Translations under genes and position numbers: made by a program
The notes under the pieces: model-generated
What the model saw: only the letters and a program-made list of their open reading frames with translations
Database searches by the model: none
Told to the model about the DNA's origin: nothing
In this document: positions 6,493 to 10,785 of the stretch, piece after piece
Layout of the letters: the number at the start of each line of letters is the position of its first letter
Position numbering within the stretch: position 1 is the stretch's first letter
Source: Triparma columacea
Lineage: Eukaryota > Sar > Bolidophyceae > Parmales > Triparmaceae
Length of the DNA: 10,785 nt
Direction: 5' to 3'
NCBI GenBank assembly: GCA_030267965.1
Contig: BRYA01001066.1
Coordinates: forward strand, 1,000-11,784

Positions 6493-7347
6493 ATGTTAGT
6501 TGTTCTTGCATTCCTCCTCGCCACCTTCCTCCCGAGTACTTCTCTTTCGCCCTCCTTGCACAATAAGCAAAGTAGCGTTTTCGGCAACTATATTTCCCAC
6601 CGTGGACAAGCTCTATATGCAGAAAACAACGACGTTCACAACGACAACGACACAGCAGCCACACTTAAATCCCGAATATTCGCTGCGTGTGCGGCATCCG
6701 ACAGAGGTTACGCAGCCTCCCCCTCTGACCGTCGCAATATTGAGGACCAGCTTCTAAACCTCTCGACCCTGAGCCCTCTTGTTGAGCCAACTCTTGGCGT
6801 CGACGAGGGCCTCTCAAATTCACCCCTCAAGGCTTGCTGGAGACTCGTGTACACATCAGCCTCCGACGTGTCAACCCTTGGCGCTAGCGGCTCCTCGTCC
6901 GTAGGGGGTATCTACCAGGACGCTCGTGAGTTGCCTGTGATAACGAATGTGATTGATTTGAGTCCCAGAGTCCTACAGAATCTACCTCCAGGTCGCGCGT
7001 CCGAGGCGCTCTCAACAGTGACTAGGATAAAGGTCCAGACTCGCGCTCGGGCTCGGTCTCCCACGTGTGTTGGTTTAACATTTGAATCTGTCGCAGTAAG
7101 CCCAATCTCCACATTAGGTCTCGCTTCCCCTTCCTGGTTACCCCCCCTAAAAATCCCCCTCCCCCAGCTCGGTCTCGATCTCCAGCGTTTATTGTTCGGC
7201 GTGTCAGAATCTGAAGACCCGCGTGATGCCCCTAACAATCCAGGTTTCTTCGACGTGCTTTACCTCGATGATGATTTCCTAGTTATTAAACAAGGGGGAT
7301 CTGGAGGTATCTTCGCAGCCATCAAGGTTGACGGTTTGTCATCTTGA
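6493..7347 (+). CDS. plastid lipid-associated protein / fibrillin (PAP_fibrillin)
   Basis: An intronless gene of 284 residues. Residues 2-13 form a hydrophobic signal-like core (LVVLAFLLATFL), followed by a Ser-rich stretch to about residue 40, consistent with bipartite targeting to a complex plastid, though no clear ASAF-type Phe is seen. The mature part fits the PAP/fibrillin fold: an N-terminal helix (DQLLNLSTLSPLVEPT, 85-100), the conserved SPLKACWRLVYTS (110-122, equal to the family's L-x-G-x-W-x-L-x-Y-T), IYQD (140-143), a central beta region with VTRIKV and LTFESV, and the C-terminal signature FFDVLYLDDDFLVIKQGGSG (252-271; the family has YLDE-x-x-R-I-x-R-G-x-x-G-x-x-F). Fibrillins associate with thylakoid or plastoglobule lipids; the exact ligand is not shown. 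The RARARARS stretch at 184-189 and the Pro-rich SWLPPLKIPLPQL are loops of variable type. The start has A at -3. Confidence 0.85.
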   Translation: MLVVLAFLLATFLPSTSLSPSLHNKQSSVFGNYISHRGQALYAENNDVHNDNDTAATLKSRIFAACAASDRGYAASPSDRRNIEDQLLNLSTLSPLVEPTLGVDEGLSNSPLKACWRLVYTSASDVSTLGASGSSSVGGIYQDARELPVITNVIDLSPRVLQNLPPGRASEALSTVTRIKVQTRARARSPTCVGLTFESVAVSPISTLGLASPSWLPPLKIPLPQLGLDLQRLLFGVSESEDPRDAPNNPGFFDVLYLDDDFLVIKQGGSGGIFAAIKVDGLSS

Positions 7348-7429
7348 GTTGGTAAGCTAAAATGAGCGAAGGTTTTGAAGTGTATTGAAGTTAAAAACTC
7401 GAAGCCGTTTATTGTAAATTATTTACTGA

Positions 7430-7804
7430 GAAAAAGTCCAGTTCAGTTTCGCCACTGTTAGGGTTGAGCCAGCGACTGTCAAGCTAACGGTACGGCAAGC
7501 TCACGTTAAGACTAAGAAAAAATGCAATATTCCAACATCAAATCGAATCCTAAAAAACTTTCATGGATCGGAATGGATCCAGTCCAGCAAAGTCCAGTCC
7601 ACTTCAAATACCGAAAGTAAGTTAGGGATATCCAATCATAGGGATCCCAGCAGAAGCTTCAATTGCAACCTCTCCCACAGCATGATGGCCTCCTTCCCTG
7701 GCCGCATGTCCCCGGCTGAGCTCCGCGAACTGTCCGAAGGAGAAGTTGTGTTATCACACTTAAGGAAGAAGAAGAAGAACGCTAAAAGAAGTAGAATTGT
7801 TTAA
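7430..7804 (+). CDS. open frame of unknown function, possible 3' exon or small gene
   Basis: A plus-strand frame stays open for 124 codons, from a TGA at 7427-7429 to a TAA at 7802-7804, but its first ATG is at 7682. From there it encodes 40 residues starting MMASFPGRMSPAELREL and ending with a basic tail (RKKKKNAKRSR). A spliced reading is also possible: ATG at 7522, donor GTAAGT at 7617, acceptor CCCACAG ending at 7680, joining in frame to the same C-terminus for 72 residues with a 64-bp intron. That intron lacks a clear branch site and has internal AGs, unlike the other introns here. Both readings end in the same basic tail, which could be a nuclear-localisation-like segment. The family is not recognised, and a chance open frame is not excluded. 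Confidence 0.3.
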   Translation, partial: EKVQFSFATVRVEPATVKLTVRQAHVKTKKKCNIPTSNRILKNFHGSEWIQSSKVQSTSNTESKLGISNHRDPSRSFNCNLSHSMMASFPGRMSPAELRELSEGEVVLSHLRKKKKNAKRSRIV

Positions 7805-7869
7805 ACAACTGAGATATGAATTCAAGTGGCAATTCTCCACAGCAACTTCAATCCCCCCCAAACCTCTCT

Positions 7870-7902
7870 CCAAGCACCTACCAAGCACCTACCAAGCACC
7901 TA
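7870..7902. repeat. three perfect copies of CCAAGCACCTA
   Basis: An 11-bp unit at 7870, 7881 and 7892, ending 3 bp past the stop codon of the minus-strand gene, so it lies at the start of that gene's 3' UTR. Read on the gene's strand it is TAGGTGCTTGG, which brings further TAG triplets after the stop. Confidence 0.95.
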
Positions 7903-7904
7903 GC

Positions 7905-10785
7905 CTACTTCCTCCTCGTCTTACTCTTTTTGCCGCTCTTGTACTTGTCTCCTGGCCTGGCCCCCCTCACCCTGGTCATGCCTCCCTCGAATCCTTTGTC
8001 CTTCTGTATCTTGGCCCTAGCGGTCCTCAACCACTTAATGGCGATGAGCTTACTGCTCTCGCTCAATACCAAGGCCTCTTGGGCCCAGGCTTGCGACAAC
8101 TCTTCTCCCTCATCGTCGCTGACCGGTATCAGCGCTCTGGCCCTCCTCTTCGCCCCGCTATCCTTCCCAAACAGTCTATTCTGGGCCGCCTTGTACCAAC
8201 CCAGCAGGATGGCATTGCTCGCCGCGTTCAAAAACACGGGTCCGAACTCACTAGGATAGTCCGCCCCGGCGTCCTCATCCTCGTCCTTCAAGGCCCCCGC
8301 CAGCGCCTCCCTCCTCTCCCTCTCCTTCCTCTGGCTGATGCAGTTAAGGCAGATGGTCCTGTACTGCGCGTGCTTCTGCCAGAAGTTCTTCCAGAGGATC
8401 TGGTCGAACTCCTCGTCGGGGTGCTCCGCCTGGAACCGTTCGTCCAGCTCCTCGATGGGGACGACGAGCTCCACCTGCAGGAGCTTCCTGCTGAGGCACT
8501 GCTCGCACTGGGTCCCTCGAGCCCTGTTTATCAAGGGCTGCACGACCTCCCTCAATTTCAACCTCCTCTGCGCCTGGTTCAACCACCACCTCAACAACTT
8601 CCTCGTGGGGGCGTTCAAGATGGGGATGCCGAACTTGGGTCCATCGTCCATATCGCTGTCACTGCTTATGTCCTGGTTCATGGCGTTCAAGATTCTAGTG
8701 AACTGGTTGATTAAGTAAGGCCTGCTCCTCCTCAACGTCCTAGGGGTCAGGATCGTCGGCAGCTGGTTGATGATCCAGGCCCTGTTGTAATTCAAGAACT
8801 TGTACCTGAAGGTCTCGCTTGTGATCCTCTGGTTCATCAAGTAAGCGTCGTGGCTTGCCCCCTTCATATCATCCCAACCGGGAATATCGAACTCATCCGC
8901 GTCCTCAACCGTCGTGTGCCAAGCGGTGTTCTCATGCTTGATCCTCCACAGGTTGACCTTCAACGCGGCCCAAATCAGGAACTGCTTCGTGGCGAGGCTG
9001 AAGCCAATGACGAACAGCGTAACGATGTAAAAGGCGGGGTCGCCGAACATGTTGTACTCCGCCCTGATCATGATTTCGATGGACAGCACCATGTACATGA
9101 TTCCGTTAACATGGATTGTCATCATCATGTAGAACTGACTGCTGAAGCACATCTGGTCCATCGTCCTCATGCTCTCTTCGATACACTCGTCCAAACTATC
9201 CTCCAGCCCCTTCCACCTAGTCTCCCTCTGCAAGAACCTGTACCTAGTGTAAACCAGGTAGTCGTAGATCTTCCAGCCGTGGTAAAGCTCCAAACAACTG
9301 TGGATCAAAATATCCGCAACGAGCTGGAAGGGCACGATCATCACTGCAAAGAGCAGGTAGAAAAACATGTCCTTCTCCTTGATACCGTAATAGTCGGGAA
9401 TCGAGGTCTCGTCTCGGTACATCATGAGGAGGAAAATATTGAAGATGGTGTAGAGGAGACTCATGGTGTCACAGCAGTAACTCCCGTAACTGTCCAAGAT
9501 AGGCTCCACCGTCTCGGCCCCGTCCTGGACCAAGTTCTCGATCTCCTTCTGCCTATCACTCTTCTCCTGCTCTTCCTCTTCCTTAGTCTTGGCGGCTACG
9601 AGTCTCCCAGTTAGCCACTTGGGCATCTGCCTCATGAGCCTCTCGAAAAATAGCCCCCACTGTTCATCAACAAAGTCCAAGAAATCACCCAACCCGGGGT
9701 CGATGTAGACACGCTCGCACAGCAAGAAGCCGAACTCTACCAAATACGAGAACAAGAAATCCTTGAAGTCATCAGCACTAAGCGTCACCATACCCTGCAC
9801 TAGGCCGAGGCTAGTGTTAACAGGAGCGCTCAGCAGCGCCTCGTTCAGCTGGTTGTCAACGACCTGGCCGACGAATTGCGCGACAATCTTGAGGATCAAA
9901 ATCACCCACCAGATATAGTCTCCGAACTGTCCCCAGTAACTGAACTCAACAAGGAACGTCAAGAACATGACCATCATCACGCTCGTGTAGATCATATTGC
10001 TCCTTTTCCACACGGTAGGGATCCAGATACTGTCCTTGTCAGCGTTCTTGTCTCGCTTCTGCTCCATCTGCTTCTCCCTCTTGCTCACCCTCTGAGGCAA
10101 GAAGATGTGGGCTCCCTCAAAGATGCACATCATGCCCATCACCAAGAACGCCAGACCCATCCTACCGAACTGGGCCTGCTGGATCCTACCCGGATCTACC
10201 TTGGGATCCATCCAGTGCATCTTCCTCCACATGCTCTGCCTGCCAACGTCGTCAGGACTTCCGTCAGACAGGGTAGGCTCCGGGCCGAAGATGACCCAAT
10301 CCGATCCCCCGTCCTTGAAGTCTCCAAAAAGCTTCTCGCTAGTCCTCAGAGGAGTAGTATCGAAGAAGGCGGGGAAAACCTTGTACCCTCTCAGCAGCAT
10401 AGTACTGGCAAACGTGACCATCAAGATCGGGACCATACCCAAGCCCACGCCAGTGAAGGCAGGAGGGCATACCAGGCTTAACATACCGGAGAACCTCAGC
10501 CGCGGCGGAGACTCCAATTGCGTCGTGAACCTAATCACGATCCAGTACGCGCCAGTAATGACGACGGTGATGATACCAATTGTGATGAAAAGCACCGCAA
10601 ACACCTCAGTGTTGAAGGCGAACTTCACAATGAGGTCCATCCAGTTCAGAGGGAAGTACTCAAAGGTGACGGAGTACCCCGTGTTCTCCGAGTCCTTGTC
10701 GTAAACGTCCCCGAGGGATATCTCGACCGAAATGATATGCTTCTCGATCTTCGTTACTTGGTAGTACATGATCGTCATGGCCAGC
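7905..10785 (-). CDS. large multipass membrane protein, C-terminal 959 codons (5' end outside window)
   Basis: One intronless frame runs from the right edge to TAG at 7905-7907; it is open through base 10785 with no stop, so the Met at 10778 is probably internal. Numbering from that Met: hydrophobic segments near 58-86, 97-129, 207-228, 264-282, 286-308, 437-454, 471-495, 548-571 and 582-606, about nine membrane passes. A charged Glu/Lys stretch lies at 397-415, and a conserved-looking block at 496-548 (ELYHGWKIYDYLVYTRYRF, then Asp/Glu-rich) precedes the last two helices. The tail (607-957) is probably cytosolic: an acidic patch SSDSDMDD (705-712), CxxC at 758-761, CLNC at 810-813, a thrice-repeated Trp helix, and a Lys/Arg-rich end. 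I do not recognise the family. It has no evident transporter or channel signature, and a structural or signalling role cannot be decided. It converges on the genes to its left. Confidence 0.85.
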   Translation of the reverse strand, partial: LAMTIMYYQVTKIEKHIISVEISLGDVYDKDSENTGYSVTFEYFPLNWMDLIVKFAFNTEVFAVLFITIGIITVVITGAYWIVIRFTTQLESPPRLRFSGMLSLVCPPAFTGVGLGMVPILMVTFASTMLLRGYKVFPAFFDTTPLRTSEKLFGDFKDGGSDWVIFGPEPTLSDGSPDDVGRQSMWRKMHWMDPKVDPGRIQQAQFGRMGLAFLVMGMMCIFEGAHIFLPQRVSKREKQMEQKRDKNADKDSIWIPTVWKRSNMIYTSVMMVMFLTFLVEFSYWGQFGDYIWWVILILKIVAQFVGQVVDNQLNEALLSAPVNTSLGLVQGMVTLSADDFKDFLFSYLVEFGFLLCERVYIDPGLGDFLDFVDEQWGLFFERLMRQMPKWLTGRLVAAKTKEEEEQEKSDRQKEIENLVQDGAETVEPILDSYGSYCCDTMSLLYTIFNIFLLMMYRDETSIPDYYGIKEKDMFFYLLFAVMIVPFQLVADILIHSCLELYHGWKIYDYLVYTRYRFLQRETRWKGLEDSLDECIEESMRTMDQMCFSSQFYMMMTIHVNGIMYMVLSIEIMIRAEYNMFGDPAFYIVTLFVIGFSLATKQFLIWAALKVNLWRIKHENTAWHTTVEDADEFDIPGWDDMKGASHDAYLMNQRITSETFRYKFLNYNRAWIINQLPTILTPRTLRRSRPYLINQFTRILNAMNQDISSDSDMDDGPKFGIPILNAPTRKLLRWWLNQAQRRLKLREVVQPLINRARGTQCEQCLSRKLLQVELVVPIEELDERFQAEHPDEEFDQILWKNFWQKHAQYRTICLNCISQRKERERREALAGALKDEDEDAGADYPSEFGPVFLNAASNAILLGWYKAAQNRLFGKDSGAKRRARALIPVSDDEGEELSQAWAQEALVLSESSKLIAIKWLRTARAKIQKDKGFEGGMTRVRGARPGDKYKSGKKSKTRRK

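Larger units (their letters stand above)
7348..7904. other. spacer between fibrillin and the convergent membrane-protein gene
   Basis: Positions 7348-7429 are probably the fibrillin 3' flank; TGTAAA at 7412 is a possible but unproven poly(A) signal. Positions 7430-7804 are open in one plus-strand frame (listed separately). Positions 7805-7904 are the 3' flank of the minus-strand gene and contain a triple 11-bp repeat. No RNA gene was recognised. Confidence 0.55.

Noticed and set aside
6421..7480. CAGCGACTG present at both about 6421 and 7470, flanking the fibrillin gene
   Set aside because: A 9-base match with no extended similarity or terminal repeats; chance is the simpler explanation, so no mobile element is called.
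7797..8714. Plus-strand frame of 305 codons, and others at 8850-9614 and 9876-10704, opposite the membrane-protein gene
   Set aside because: The minus strand gives a continuous protein with membrane helices and a structured tail; the plus frames are Leu/Pro/His-rich shadows that depend on its codon use.

Overview
The window looks like nuclear DNA of a photosynthetic eukaryote, most likely an ochrophyte (stramenopile) alga. The signs are spliceosomal introns with GT-AG ends, a BspA/DUF285 repeat protein with a Pro/Thr stalk, a fibrillin (plastid lipid-associated protein), and a GpsA-type glycerol-3-phosphate dehydrogenase whose N-terminus reads as a signal peptide followed by a transit-like leader, as in algae with complex red plastids. 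A bolidophyte/Triparma-like or diatom-like source is possible, but that is inference.

Layout from left to right: (1) positions 1-1052, plus strand, the 3' part of a DUF285 repeat protein gene with four exons, two of which arose by tandem duplication of an exon together with its intron. (2) Positions 1090-3931, a tandem gene duplication: two plus-strand paralogues, each with an acidic N-terminal half and seven C2H2 zinc fingers, repeated together with their 5' and 3' flanks. (3) Positions 4068-5657, plus strand, a two-exon, probably plastid-targeted glycerol-3-phosphate dehydrogenase. (4) Positions 5658-6492, mostly AT-rich intergenic DNA that holds a possible short 3' exon or gene remnant on the minus strand. 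(5) Positions 6493-7347, plus strand, an intronless plastid fibrillin. (6) Positions 7348-7904, a spacer with an open, unrecognised plus-strand frame. (7) Positions 7905-10785, minus strand, the C-terminal 959 codons of a large multipass membrane protein that continues past the right edge.

The genes do not form one pathway. Two (glycerol-3-phosphate dehydrogenase and fibrillin) both concern plastid glycerolipids, but nothing shows joint regulation. The most striking material is the zinc-finger pair, in which a nearly invariant finger scaffold carries variation mainly at predicted DNA-contact positions, and the uncharacterised membrane protein, whose tail has a three-copy Trp-helix repeat and two CxxC pairs.
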